Source of the DNA: SIG440 sp045645805 | GTDB taxonomy: Bacteria > Bacillota > Clostridia > Monoglobales > Monoglobaceae | Assembly (NCBI GenBank): GCA_045645805.1 | Contig: JAZRJL010000013.1 | Span: forward strand, 1-64,000 | Direction: 5' to 3' | DNA: 64,000 bases | In this document: positions 16,552 to 24,896 of the stretch, one piece after another | Position numbering within the stretch: position 1 is the first letter of the stretch | Layout of the letters: every line of letters begins with the position of its first letter | Notes under the pieces: model-generated | Told to the model about the DNA's origin: nothing | What the model saw: the letters and a program-made list of their open reading frames with translations, nothing else | Databases searched by the model: none | Program-made: the position numbers and the translations under genes

Positions 16552-18105
16552 ATGTTTAAAAGAACGATGACAGTATTACTTGCGGTGGTTTTTGCAATAA
16601 GCATTGCAGGCTGCGGCGACAAGGAAATTGAAAAGAAAACAAAGAAAGATGAAAACGAGAGTGTAATATCCGTTTTTTCATATAAGCCTGACACCCTTTG
16701 CCCTGTTGCAAGCAACAATCAGGCTAATATTGATATGCTTGGAATCATTTATGAGGGTCTTGTTCAGGTCAGCGAAAAGCTTACTCCAATACCCTGCCTT
16801 GCTGAAAGCTGGTCAGGTGCATTGGATTGCACCCAATGGACAGTAAAGCTGAGAAACAATGCAAAGTGGCATGATGGCACAAGCTTTTCGGCAAAGGACG
16901 TTGTCTATACGGTTAACAGGGTGAAACAGCTTGAAAAAAGTCCGTATTTATACAACGTGTCAATTATAAGCGAAATTGCAGCGGTTGATGACTATACGGT
17001 GGAAATTCAGCTTTCAAAGCCTTGTGCAAATTTTATAAATCTTTTATACTTTCCCATAATCAAAGCCGGTGACGATGAGCTTGATTTGGTTAATTTTGAT
17101 GCTGTGGGTACAGGACCATATATATTACAGCCTGAAAATGACGGGAATATTTATTATCTGAAAAGGAATTCTGAGTGGTGGGGCGGAAATGTAAAAACTG
17201 ATACGATTCAGGTGCGAATGCTGCCGGGTGGAGATACTCCACTTTATGCGTTTGGCTCTGACAGTATTGATTTGATACCTGCAGACAATCTTGACTGGGG
17301 AAAATTTGTTGACCCTACCGAGTCTGAATATACCTCTGTTGCGACACCTGTATATACCTTTCTTGGAATAAATCACAAAAACCCTCAGCTTGCAATGAAG
17401 GAGCTTCGCAGAGCTATTTCTCTTGTTATTGACCGCGATGAGCTTATAGATGAGGCGCGGCTTGGGTATGGGGTTGCGGTAAATTCTCCTGTACGACCCG
17501 AGTGGTTTGTTTGTGAAAATCAGAAATCTGATTTAAAGCAGAATGCTGAATCTGCAAAAAAACTTCTTGAGGAAAACGAATGGACTTTCAATGACGGGTT
17601 ATACAAAAAAGTATCCGATGGCGTTGAATACAGAGCAGCATTTACTATTCTTGTAAACGAGGAAAACACGGTAAGATGCAATGTGGCGGCTATGATTTCC
17701 AAAGCTCTTGAGGAGTTTGGGATAAAAGCAAGCGTTGTAAAGGTAGCTTTTGATGAATATGAAAAAAGGATAGCCGAGGGTAGCTTTGATACCTTTGTGG
17801 GAAGTATGGGTCTTTCGCCAGAGCTTGATTATTTGCAGTTTGTTGGCGAAGAAAATATTTACGGATTTGAAGATGAGGAAATGCGGTTTGTTGCAACCGA
17901 AATGCAGAAAAAGCAGACCGAAGAGGAAGTCAGGAATGCATACGCTGAATTTATAAACTTGTTTGAACAATTAAACCCTGTGACGGGCCTTTATTTTGAA
18001 GACAGCGTTATGCTTTACAGCAAGCAGATTAAGGGTGATGTCAAGCCTTTATATTTTGATATATATCAGGGTATTGAAAATATTGAAAAGGGAGCCGTAG
18101 AGTAG
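16552..18105 (+). CDS. ABC transporter substrate-binding lipoprotein, family 5 (peptide/nickel-type), orphan
   Basis: The 517-aa product has a lipoprotein signal (FAISIAGC, Cys about residue 20) and the SBP family 5 core motif WHDGTSFSAKDVVYTVNRV near residues 105-123. It would be anchored outside the membrane and bind an oligopeptide or a similar ligand. No permease or ATPase gene lies nearby: neighbours are pgeF and dinB. It therefore either serves a transporter encoded elsewhere or acts in sensing or assembly. Its stop overlaps the dinB start by one base. Confidence 0.9.
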   Translation: MFKRTMTVLLAVVFAISIAGCGDKEIEKKTKKDENESVISVFSYKPDTLCPVASNNQANIDMLGIIYEGLVQVSEKLTPIPCLAESWSGALDCTQWTVKLRNNAKWHDGTSFSAKDVVYTVNRVKQLEKSPYLYNVSIISEIAAVDDYTVEIQLSKPCANFINLLYFPIIKAGDDELDLVNFDAVGTGPYILQPENDGNIYYLKRNSEWWGGNVKTDTIQVRMLPGGDTPLYAFGSDSIDLIPADNLDWGKFVDPTESEYTSVATPVYTFLGINHKNPQLAMKELRRAISLVIDRDELIDEARLGYGVAVNSPVRPEWFVCENQKSDLKQNAESAKKLLEENEWTFNDGLYKKVSDGVEYRAAFTILVNEENTVRCNVAAMISKALEEFGIKASVVKVAFDEYEKRIAEGSFDTFVGSMGLSPELDYLQFVGEENIYGFEDEEMRFVATEMQKKQTEEEVRNAYAEFINLFEQLNPVTGLYFEDSVMLYSKQIKGDVKPLYFDIYQGIENIEKGAVE

Positions 18106-19313
18106 TGGAAAGAACCATAATCCATCTGGATATGGATGCCTTTTTTGCCTCGGTGGAGGTGCGTGACAACCCGGACCTTAAAGGGAAACCATTAATCATT
18201 GGGGCGCTTCCCCATGAACGGGGTGTTGTCTCCACCTGCAGCTATGAGGCGCGTAAATTTGGCGTACATTCCGCAATGAACATAAAAGAAGCATACCGAA
18301 GATGTCCTAATGGTGTATATATGCATGGGGATATGCGTAAATATCAAAGAGTATCAGAACAGATACATAAAATTATGCTTCGGTATACCGATTTGATTGA
18401 ATTTGTTGCTCTTGATGAGGGATATATGGATGTAACAGGTTCAATGCGGCTGTTTGGCAGTGCCGAGGAAATCGGCAAAAGATTGAAGAAAGAAATTTTT
18501 GATGCCGTTGGTGTTACCTGCTCGGTAGGAATTTCATATTCTATGATGGGTGCAAAGCTTGCCAGTGAGGAAAAAAAGCCTGACGGGTTTTTTGTTATTC
18601 CTGACCGAAATGCACTTGTTGAACTTATAAAAGACCGACCTGTGGATGTTATATGTGGAATAGGTCAAAAAACCACGGAAAGATTAAAAAGTATAGGCAT
18701 ATCAACAGTAAGAGATTTGCTTGCTACACCGCCTGCCATAATAAAAGCGTTTGGCAAAATGGGTTATGCAATGCTGAAACTGGCAAAAGGCGAGGATGAC
18801 AGACAGGTGGTGGCGGACAGCGTTTCAAAGTCAATCGGCAGAGAGCATACCTTTCAGGTCAACATTGACAGCAAAGATGTTTTGAAGGATGCCCTTGTTT
18901 TGCTGTCAAAGGATGTAAGCCTGCGTGCAAAAAACAAAGGCCTTTACGGCAGAACGGTGACTCTTAAGATTAAGTTTTGTGATATGCACCAGATAACACG
19001 CTCAAATACTGTTTCGGCTACAAATTCTTCAAGGGATATTTATCGCATTGCCTGCGAAATGCTTGACAGGCTTAAAATTGATGAATCCGTAAGACTTGTG
19101 GGAGTTACTCTTGGCAATTTGCAAGACAACAAGGATGAGGAATATGAGCAACTTTCCCTTTTTGACCAGATTGACGGAAAGACTGAAGAAAAGGCGAAAA
19201 ACGAAGCACTTGAAAATGCCATATTTGACCTTCATACAAGGTATGGCGGGAATATAATTAAAACAGCAAAAGAACTTGAAATTCATAACAGGATACATAA
19301 AAAAGAAGAATAG
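18105..19313 (+). CDS. dinB: DNA polymerase IV (Y family)
   Basis: The 402-aa protein is a translesion polymerase. The catalytic motifs are DMDAFFASVE (N-terminus) and ALDEGYMDVT (Asp-Glu pair). The palm, fingers and thumb regions are followed by a little-finger domain. The C-terminal QLSLFDQ (about residues 347-353) fits a beta-clamp binding motif. It starts at GTG (18105), sharing one base with the lipoprotein stop. Confidence 0.95.
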   Translation: MERTIIHLDMDAFFASVEVRDNPDLKGKPLIIGALPHERGVVSTCSYEARKFGVHSAMNIKEAYRRCPNGVYMHGDMRKYQRVSEQIHKIMLRYTDLIEFVALDEGYMDVTGSMRLFGSAEEIGKRLKKEIFDAVGVTCSVGISYSMMGAKLASEEKKPDGFFVIPDRNALVELIKDRPVDVICGIGQKTTERLKSIGISTVRDLLATPPAIIKAFGKMGYAMLKLAKGEDDRQVVADSVSKSIGREHTFQVNIDSKDVLKDALVLLSKDVSLRAKNKGLYGRTVTLKIKFCDMHQITRSNTVSATNSSRDIYRIACEMLDRLKIDESVRLVGVTLGNLQDNKDEEYEQLSLFDQIDGKTEEKAKNEALENAIFDLHTRYGGNIIKTAKELEIHNRIHKKEE

Positions 19314-19351
19314 TTCAAATCAACTTTTATACAACGAGAGGAGAATGTAAA

Positions 19352-19705
19352 ATGAAGTTGTCGGAAGTAAAAGATGTTTTAAATGGTAAGATTGTTTCAG
19401 GTGAGAACAAACTTGATGAAGAGGTAGACGCCGCATTTGGCAGTGACCTTATGAGTGATGTTCTTGCATTTGTTGAGGAGAGAGTTTTGCTTCTTACGGG
19501 CCTTGTGAATCCGCAGGTGGTTCGTACGGCTGAAATGATGGATATTTCAGCGATAGTTTTTGTTCGTGGCAAAACCCCTGATGAAAGTATCATAGAGCTT
19601 GCAAAATCAAAGGATATGGTTATTATTACGACCGATTATTCGATGTATGTTGCCAGCGGAAAGCTGTATTCAAACGGACTAAAAGGAAGGAATGGGGAGG
19701 AATAA
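19352..19705 (+). CDS. DRTGG-domain protein, hydrogenase locus (copy 1)
   Basis: The 117-aa cytoplasmic protein matches the stand-alone DRTGG domain, a ligand-binding fold also seen in phosphotransacetylase N-terminal regions and CBS-type regulators. Recognisable segments are KLSEVKDVLNGKIVSG, LLLTGLVNPQVVRTAEMMDI and VRGKTPDESIIELAK. It lies only 3 bp before a GHKL ATPase gene. A second DRTGG gene occurs at 22618. Genes of this type commonly cluster with [FeFe]-hydrogenases in Clostridia and Thermotoga; the ligand is unknown. Confidence 0.8.
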   Translation: MKLSEVKDVLNGKIVSGENKLDEEVDAAFGSDLMSDVLAFVEERVLLLTGLVNPQVVRTAEMMDISAIVFVRGKTPDESIIELAKSKDMVIITTDYSMYVASGKLYSNGLKGRNGEE

Positions 19706-19708
19706 GCT

Positions 19709-20140
19709 GTGGCAGATGCAATGAAGTTACATTATGACGTTAACGGGGACGATTTTACTTGTGCAGGGGAGAATTCAAGCAAGGTAAAAAAGACTCTCAA
19801 TCAGCTTGGCTTTAATCCTGCAATTGTCCGCAAGGTTGCTATTGCTATGTACGAGGCTGAAATTAATATGGTAATCCATGCAAACGGCGGCACAATTGAT
19901 GTTGACATATATCCTGAAAAAATTGAGATTGTTATGAAGGACACCGGACCGGGAATCCCTGATGTTGAAAAAGCAATGCAGGCAGGGTTTTCAACCGCTG
20001 ACCAGAATGTTCGTGAGCTTGGCTTTGGAGCGGGAATGGGACTTCCCAACATCAAAAAGAATTCTGACGAGATGATAATTGATACCGAGGTAGGAAAGGG
20101 AACAACACTCAAACTTGTTATTTTGGCGAAGGAGGGATAA
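19709..20140 (+). CDS. Anti-sigma factor-like GHKL (HATPase) protein
   Basis: This 143-aa protein is a single GHKL ATP-binding domain, similar to RsbW/SpoIIAB. The N box is EAEINMVIHANGG, the G1 box KDTGPGIPD and the G2 box GFGAGMGLPNI. It lacks a dimerisation or receiver domain, so it may phosphorylate or bind a partner such as the adjacent DRTGG or HydS proteins. It starts at GTG (19709) and ends 2 bp before hydS, giving tight coupling. Confidence 0.85.
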   Translation: MADAMKLHYDVNGDDFTCAGENSSKVKKTLNQLGFNPAIVRKVAIAMYEAEINMVIHANGGTIDVDIYPEKIEIVMKDTGPGIPDVEKAMQAGFSTADQNVRELGFGAGMGLPNIKKNSDEMIIDTEVGKGTTLKLVILAKEG

Positions 20141-20142
20141 TT

Positions 20143-21420
20143 GTGGAAAAATACTGGCATTCGGTAACTCTAGACAAGGATTTGTGCAAGGGGTGTACCA
20201 ATTGTCTTAAGCATTGTCCCACTCAGGCAATCCGTGTTCAGGGCGGAAAGGCAAAAATTTTAAAGGAACGCTGTATTGACTGTGGTGAATGTATAAGAGT
20301 ATGTCCATATCGGGCAAAAAAGGCTGTAACGGATAGCTTTGAAATGCTTGAAAATTTTAAATATAACGTTGCACTTGTTGCACCGGCGTTTTACGGACAG
20401 TTTTCAAGAACTGAGGATATTGATGCAATGCTTACTGCACTTATCAAGCTGGGTTTTGACCATGTGTTTGAGGTTGCACGTGGTGCACAGGTGATTACTC
20501 AAAGGACAAACGAGCTTTTAAAGACGGGTGAACTTTTAAAACCGTCTATTTCCTCTGCCTGTCCGGCAGTCCTCAGGCTTATTGCCATAAAGTTCCCCAA
20601 TCTGATAAACAATATTGTACCACTCAAATCGCCTATGGAGATTTCTGCCGCTCAGGCACGTACTGAGGCGGTTGAAAAGACCGGCTTGAGGGCGGAAGAA
20701 ATAGGTATATTTTTCATAAGCCCCTGTGCAGCAAAGGCTACATTTATAAAGGGTGGCTATACGGTAAAAAAATCCGATGTTGACGGGGTTATTTCAATAA
20801 AAGATGTATGTATAAAAATGTCAAGATTATTCAGCAGGATTGATGAAGTAAAGGAACTTCATGAATCAGGCAGCGAGGGCGTTTTATGGGCAACAAGCGG
20901 TGGCGAGGCCGAGGCAAGCTGTGCTAAGCGGCATATTGCGGTTGACGGCATACATAATGTAATAAAGGTTCTTGAAGAAATTGAAGATGGCAAGCTTGAC
21001 GATATCGAATATGTTGAGGCACTTGCCTGTCCCGGTGGCTGTGTGGGTGGACCTCTTACAACAGAAAACAGCTTTTCGGCACGGTCAAAAATTCAAAGAA
21101 TCTGTAAGAATATCGAAAAAGACGGAAAACCCTTTAATTGCCAGCAGAATATGTTTTGGGACAGTGCAATGGTTTACAGACCTGTTATGAATCTTGACCC
21201 TGATATAAACGAGGCAATGCGAAAGATGAACCTTATTGAAAAGCTTTACGAAAGCTTCCCCAAGCTTGATTGCGGCTCTTGTGGCTCGCCCAGCTGCCGT
21301 GCTTTGGCTGAGGATATTGTACGTGGTTATGCCAAGGAGACGGATTGTATATTCAAGCTTCGTGATTTGGCAAGGGAAGTGCTTGAGCAAGAAGAAAAGG
21401 ATAAGAGTGATGAAAAGTAG
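20143..21420 (+). CDS. hydS: HydS-like putative sensory [FeFe]-hydrogenase
   Basis: The 425-aa protein has an N-terminal 2x[4Fe-4S] domain (CKGCTNCLKHCP, CIDCGECIRVCP), an H-cluster domain and a C-terminal [4Fe-4S] motif (DCGSCGSPSC). The H-cluster motifs are L1 SSACPAV, L2 SPCAAKATF and L3 ACPGGCVGGP: the four cluster ligands are present, but the proton-relay Cys (TSCC of standard enzymes) is Ala and the L1 Trp is Val. This is the pattern of group C sensory hydrogenases such as Thermotoga HydS. It lacks the PAS domain of some relatives. It starts at GTG after GGAGGG. Confidence 0.87.
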   Translation: MEKYWHSVTLDKDLCKGCTNCLKHCPTQAIRVQGGKAKILKERCIDCGECIRVCPYRAKKAVTDSFEMLENFKYNVALVAPAFYGQFSRTEDIDAMLTALIKLGFDHVFEVARGAQVITQRTNELLKTGELLKPSISSACPAVLRLIAIKFPNLINNIVPLKSPMEISAAQARTEAVEKTGLRAEEIGIFFISPCAAKATFIKGGYTVKKSDVDGVISIKDVCIKMSRLFSRIDEVKELHESGSEGVLWATSGGEAEASCAKRHIAVDGIHNVIKVLEEIEDGKLDDIEYVEALACPGGCVGGPLTTENSFSARSKIQRICKNIEKDGKPFNCQQNMFWDSAMVYRPVMNLDPDINEAMRKMNLIEKLYESFPKLDCGSCGSPSCRALAEDIVRGYAKETDCIFKLRDLAREVLEQEEKDKSDEK

Positions 21421-21432
21421 GAGCTTACAGTA

Positions 21433-22599
21433 ATGATAAAAGATAACAGACCGATTATTGAAAAAGAAAGCTATGACGTTGCGGTGGTTGGTGGAGGTAT
21501 TGCCGGGGTTGCTGCAGCGGTATCGGCGGCACGTCAGGGTGTCTCGGTGCTTTTGATTGAAAAGAAAATCAACCTTGGCGGCCTTGCAACAGGTGGACTT
21601 ATTTCCTGGTATGAGCCTCTTTGCGACGGCAAGGGTAATCAGATGATTTACGGAATTGCTGAGGAGCTTATTAAGCTTTCTGTTAAATATTCATTCGATA
21701 GCTTATCTTCAAAATGGGGAGGAAGTGTGGATAAAACAACGGCTGTCAACAAAAGATATTCCACATTCTATTCACCTACGATATTCACCCTTGCTCTTGA
21801 TGAATTTGTTACCCAAAACGGTGTAAAGCTCCGCTTTGACACACTTGGAGTTTGTCCTGTTATGGAGGGAAATGTTTGCAAGGGAATTATTTGCGAAAGT
21901 GTTGAGGGCAGAGAGTTTTTTGGTGCAAAGGTTGTTATTGATGCGAGCGGTACCGCGGTTGTTTTGAAGTCTGCAGGTGTACCCACCGTTGACGGCGAGA
22001 ATTTTATGTCATATATGGTTCACGGCTTTGATAAGGAAGATGCAAAAAAGCTTCTTGATGATGGCAAGCTGTATAATTTCAGAAAATGGATTGGTGTGTG
22101 CAGCGATATGGAGGGCAACGGTCAGCCCGAAGGGCTTGAAAAGGTTGCTGGCATAACGGGCGACGAGGTTACAGATTATGTTCTTTACGGCAAAAGGTGT
22201 ATGCTTGAAAAGCTGAAAGCGAAGGAACGTGATAGCTTTGATGTAATGACCCTTCCCGATATGCCGCAATTTCGAACAATCCGAAGAATTAAAGGCGAAA
22301 CCGATTTTACTGCAACAGACGGACAAACTTTTGAGGATTCAATTGGCAACTGCGGTGATTTCAGACCAGAGGGAATAGGCAATCGTTATCAGATACCTTT
22401 CGGTGCATTATACAACAAGGCTTATCCCAATATCCTTGCAACAGGCAGAATAATTTCTGCACCCTACGGCGACGGCTGGGAGGTTGCAAGGGTTATTCCT
22501 ACCTGTGCCCTTACGGGCGAAGCTGCAGGAACGGCTGCAGCGTATTGTGTGAAGACCGGCTGCGGTGCTGATGAGGCGGCGATATGTTTTAAAAAATAA
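21433..22599 (+). CDS. FAD-dependent oxidoreductase
   Basis: The 388-aa protein has an N-terminal dinucleotide-binding fold (VVGGGIAGVAAAVSAARQGV) followed by GGLATGGLISWYEP, as in the FAD_oxidored (PF12831) family, and a C-terminal FAD-site segment GRIISAPYGDGWEVARVIP. The substrate is unknown. It lies inside the hydrogenase locus, 12 bp after hydS and 18 bp before the second DRTGG gene, so it is probably co-transcribed; a role as an extra electron acceptor or donor is inference. Confidence 0.85.
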   Translation: MIKDNRPIIEKESYDVAVVGGGIAGVAAAVSAARQGVSVLLIEKKINLGGLATGGLISWYEPLCDGKGNQMIYGIAEELIKLSVKYSFDSLSSKWGGSVDKTTAVNKRYSTFYSPTIFTLALDEFVTQNGVKLRFDTLGVCPVMEGNVCKGIICESVEGREFFGAKVVIDASGTAVVLKSAGVPTVDGENFMSYMVHGFDKEDAKKLLDDGKLYNFRKWIGVCSDMEGNGQPEGLEKVAGITGDEVTDYVLYGKRCMLEKLKAKERDSFDVMTLPDMPQFRTIRRIKGETDFTATDGQTFEDSIGNCGDFRPEGIGNRYQIPFGALYNKAYPNILATGRIISAPYGDGWEVARVIPTCALTGEAAGTAAAYCVKTGCGADEAAICFKK

Positions 22600-22617
22600 G
22601 TTGCGGAGGAATGTAAA

Positions 22618-22953
22618 ATGAATGTTTTAGAATTTGCAAAAAAGTACGGTTTTAAAATTTTTACCGATGAAAAGGTTGCGGAAAAAAGACAGATAAAGGG
22701 ATGCTATATAGGTGACCTTTTGAGCCTTGCAATGGCTAAGGTCGAGACTGACAACATATGGATAACCATTCAGACCAATTTAAACATTGTTGCGGTTGCG
22801 TCTTTGGCAGATGCATCGTGCATATTGATTGCTGACGGTTTTGTTCCCGATGAAAATACCCTTGAAAAGGCTGAGGAAAAGGAAATTGTTATATTAAATA
22901 CCGAGCTTTCAGTATATGAGGCTGCAAAAAAGCTTATGGAGTGCGGAATATGA
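22618..22953 (+). CDS. DRTGG-domain protein, hydrogenase locus (copy 2)
   Basis: The 111-aa protein is a second DRTGG-type domain (IKGCYIGDLLSLAMAKVE, then ITIQTNLNIVAVASLADASC). It resembles the 19352 gene in fold and length but is clearly diverged, so this is not a recent duplication. Its stop overlaps the PHP gene start by 4 bp (ATGA). It contains two cysteines, too few for a cluster. A small-molecule or nucleotide ligand is likely but not shown. Confidence 0.8.
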   Translation: MNVLEFAKKYGFKIFTDEKVAEKRQIKGCYIGDLLSLAMAKVETDNIWITIQTNLNIVAVASLADASCILIADGFVPDENTLEKAEEKEIVILNTELSVYEAAKKLMECGI

Positions 22954-23648
22954 AAATCCATTACGATTTACATATACATTCCTGTCTGTCACCTTGCGGT
23001 GATGAGGATATGACGCCAAACAATATAGTCAATATGTCCTGCCTTTTGGGACTTGAAATGATTGCAGTTGCTGACCACAATACTGCGGCAAATGTCCGTG
23101 CAGTATGCAAGGCGGCAGAGGGGAAAATTACGGTTGTTCCGGCAATTGAGGTGACTACGGCGGAGGAGGTACATACCCTTTGCTACTTTCCGGATATTGA
23201 TGCTGCAGAGGATATGGGTGGATATTTGAAAAGACATATGATGGGGATAAAAAACAAGCCCGAAATATTTGGAAGACAGCTTATTATGAATTCAAACGAT
23301 GAAATTGTGGGCGAGGAAACTGAACTTCTGGTAAGTGCGGTTGACCTTGATATATACAAGGTGCAAAAAGCTGTTGTTGAAAGGGGCGGGATTTTTGTTC
23401 CGGCACATATAAACCGCAGCGGTTACAGCCTTTTGGCAAACCTTGGTTTTCTGCCCCCTGATTTGCCTGTTGACGGTATTGAGATAAGTGAAAGCGGGCT
23501 TGAAAAGTACTATGATGAATACGAAAAATACGGGGTAATAACCAATTCAGATGCACATTATCTTGAAAATATATCTGAACCAATACGATGTTTTGACAAA
23601 GAGGGTAAAAAAGCACAAAAAATTTATGAATTTTTGTCTAATTTTTAG
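22950..23648 (+). CDS. PHP-domain phosphoesterase
   Basis: The 232-aa protein has the PHP metal motifs YDLHIHSCLSPCGDED at the N-terminus, VADHNTA, PAIEVTT and C-terminal TNSDAHYLENI. PHP proteins hydrolyse phosphoesters, for example nucleoside 3',5'-bisphosphates or histidinol phosphate. ATG at 22950 overlaps the DRTGG stop. PHP genes recur in hydrogenase loci of this type, including that of Thermotoga maritima as I recall it, but their role there is unexplained. Confidence 0.87.
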   Translation: MKIHYDLHIHSCLSPCGDEDMTPNNIVNMSCLLGLEMIAVADHNTAANVRAVCKAAEGKITVVPAIEVTTAEEVHTLCYFPDIDAAEDMGGYLKRHMMGIKNKPEIFGRQLIMNSNDEIVGEETELLVSAVDLDIYKVQKAVVERGGIFVPAHINRSGYSLLANLGFLPPDLPVDGIEISESGLEKYYDEYEKYGVITNSDAHYLENISEPIRCFDKEGKKAQKIYEFLSNF

Positions 23649-23692
23649 AAGACAAAATTCCTCAAAATATAGATTTTTAGACTTAAATTTGA

Positions 23693-23762
23693 TATAATTG
23701 TTAATGCGTGCGAGTATGTCATAAAATTAACAAACTTTATTTATAGGCAGCTTGTTAATTTT
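23693..23762 (+). promoter_or_regulatory. Promoter and repeated TTGTTAA motif before hydC
   Basis: A TATAAT -10 box lies at 23693-23698, with a weak -35. TTGTTAAT (23698-23705) abuts it, its inverse ATTAACAA is at 23726-23733, and a third copy is at 23752-23759. The last two are the arms of an 11-bp perfect inverted repeat (23723-23733 with 23752-23762), flanked by a further 7-bp stem. TTGTTAA is the half-site known for the redox repressor Rex, but the spacing here is not the usual Rex operator. It could equally be a leader hairpin. Confidence 0.5.
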
Positions 23763-23837
23763 AGCTCGTGCAAAAAAAGAGTTTTAGAGTCTGTTTGAGG
23801 CTCTGAAGTATAAAAAGCTTAGGAGGTTTTGTTACAA

Positions 23838-24329
23838 ATGGAAAAAAAGACAATTCCATTTAATGGGACAAAGGAACAGGAAGAACAGCTTATGGCTGTT
23901 ATTGCAGAGCACAAATCTCAGGATGGTGCTGTAATCCCCGTGCTTCACAAAGCTCAGGAGATTTACGGTTATCTTCCGATCGAGGTTCAGGAAATGATTT
24001 CCGAGGGTCTTGATGTGCCTCTGGCTGAAATTTATGGTATTGTTACATTTTACACACAGTTCTCGCTCAATCCAAAGGGCAAGTATCACATCGGTGTATG
24101 TCTTGGTACAGCTTGCTATGTTAAGGGCTCGGGCGATATCTTAGACAAGATTAAAGAAATTCTTGGAATTGAAGTTGGCGAATGTACTCCGGATGGTCTT
24201 TTCTCAATCGAGGCTACACGTTGCATCGGTGCCTGTGGTCTTGCACCTGTACTTACAGTAAATGATGATGTTTACGGTAGACTGGTTGTTGATGACGTTC
24301 CGGGTATTCTTGCAAAATATCAGCAGTAA
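23838..24329 (+). CDS. hydC: Hydrogenase subunit HydC (NuoE-like, [2Fe-2S])
   Basis: The 163-aa protein matches the NuoE/24-kDa family, with a thioredoxin-like fold and [2Fe-2S] ligands in GVCLGTACYVKG and CIGACGLAP. In bifurcating hydrogenases HydC joins HydB and HydA. The ATG at 23838 is preferred to the in-frame TTG at 23829, which is too close to AGGAGG (23821-23826). It has its own promoter region and begins the catalytic half of the locus. Confidence 0.92.
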   Translation: MEKKTIPFNGTKEQEEQLMAVIAEHKSQDGAVIPVLHKAQEIYGYLPIEVQEMISEGLDVPLAEIYGIVTFYTQFSLNPKGKYHIGVCLGTACYVKGSGDILDKIKEILGIEVGECTPDGLFSIEATRCIGACGLAPVLTVNDDVYGRLVVDDVPGILAKYQQ

Positions 24330-24331
24330 TT

Positions 24332-24877
24332 ATGAGAGAGATTGCACTTCATATTCTGGATATTACTCAGAATTCTGTTGCAGCAAAGGCGGAAAATGTC
24401 AGTATTGATGTTTTGGAGGATACCAAGGCAGATACTCTTACGGTGTGTATTACGGATGACGGCTCGGGTATGTCACCTGAATTTTTAAGTCAGGTTACCG
24501 ACCCGTTTACCACAAAACGTACCACCCGCAAGGTTGGACTTGGGATCCCGCTAATTAAGCTTGCAGCCGAAAATACCGGAGGCAGATTTGACATACGGTC
24601 AGAACTCGGCAAAGGTACTTCTCTTAAGGCGGTTTTCGGACTTACTCATATTGACCGTCAACCACTTGGAAATATGGCCGAGACGATGCTTGGTCTGATT
24701 ACCGGGAACGAGGACGTGAATTTTGTTTATACTCATCGTATTGACGAAAAGGAATTCGTCCTTGATACAAAGCAGCTTAAAGAGATCCTGGGAGATGTTC
24801 CGTTTTCTAATAACGAGGTATACTTGTGGCTTTCTGAATATCTTTCAGAGGGTGAAGGCGAGCTTATTGAAAAATAA
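24332..24877 (+). CDS. GHKL (histidine kinase-like) ATPase, hydrogenase locus
   Basis: The 181-aa protein has N, G1, F and G2 boxes of the HATPase_c fold (ITQNSVAAKA, TDDGSGM, DPFTTKRT, GLGIPLI). The roughly 70 C-terminal residues are different and unassigned. It has no HisKA dimer domain and no membrane segment. It lies 2 bp after hydC and 19 bp before the ferredoxin-like gene. It is unlike the 19709 ATPase (more kinase-like than RsbW-like), so the locus holds two distinct GHKL proteins. Its target is unknown. Confidence 0.82.
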   Translation: MREIALHILDITQNSVAAKAENVSIDVLEDTKADTLTVCITDDGSGMSPEFLSQVTDPFTTKRTTRKVGLGIPLIKLAAENTGGRFDIRSELGKGTSLKAVFGLTHIDRQPLGNMAETMLGLITGNEDVNFVYTHRIDEKEFVLDTKQLKEILGDVPFSNNEVYLWLSEYLSEGEGELIEK

Positions 24878-24896
24878 TAATTGGAGGTTTTGAAAA

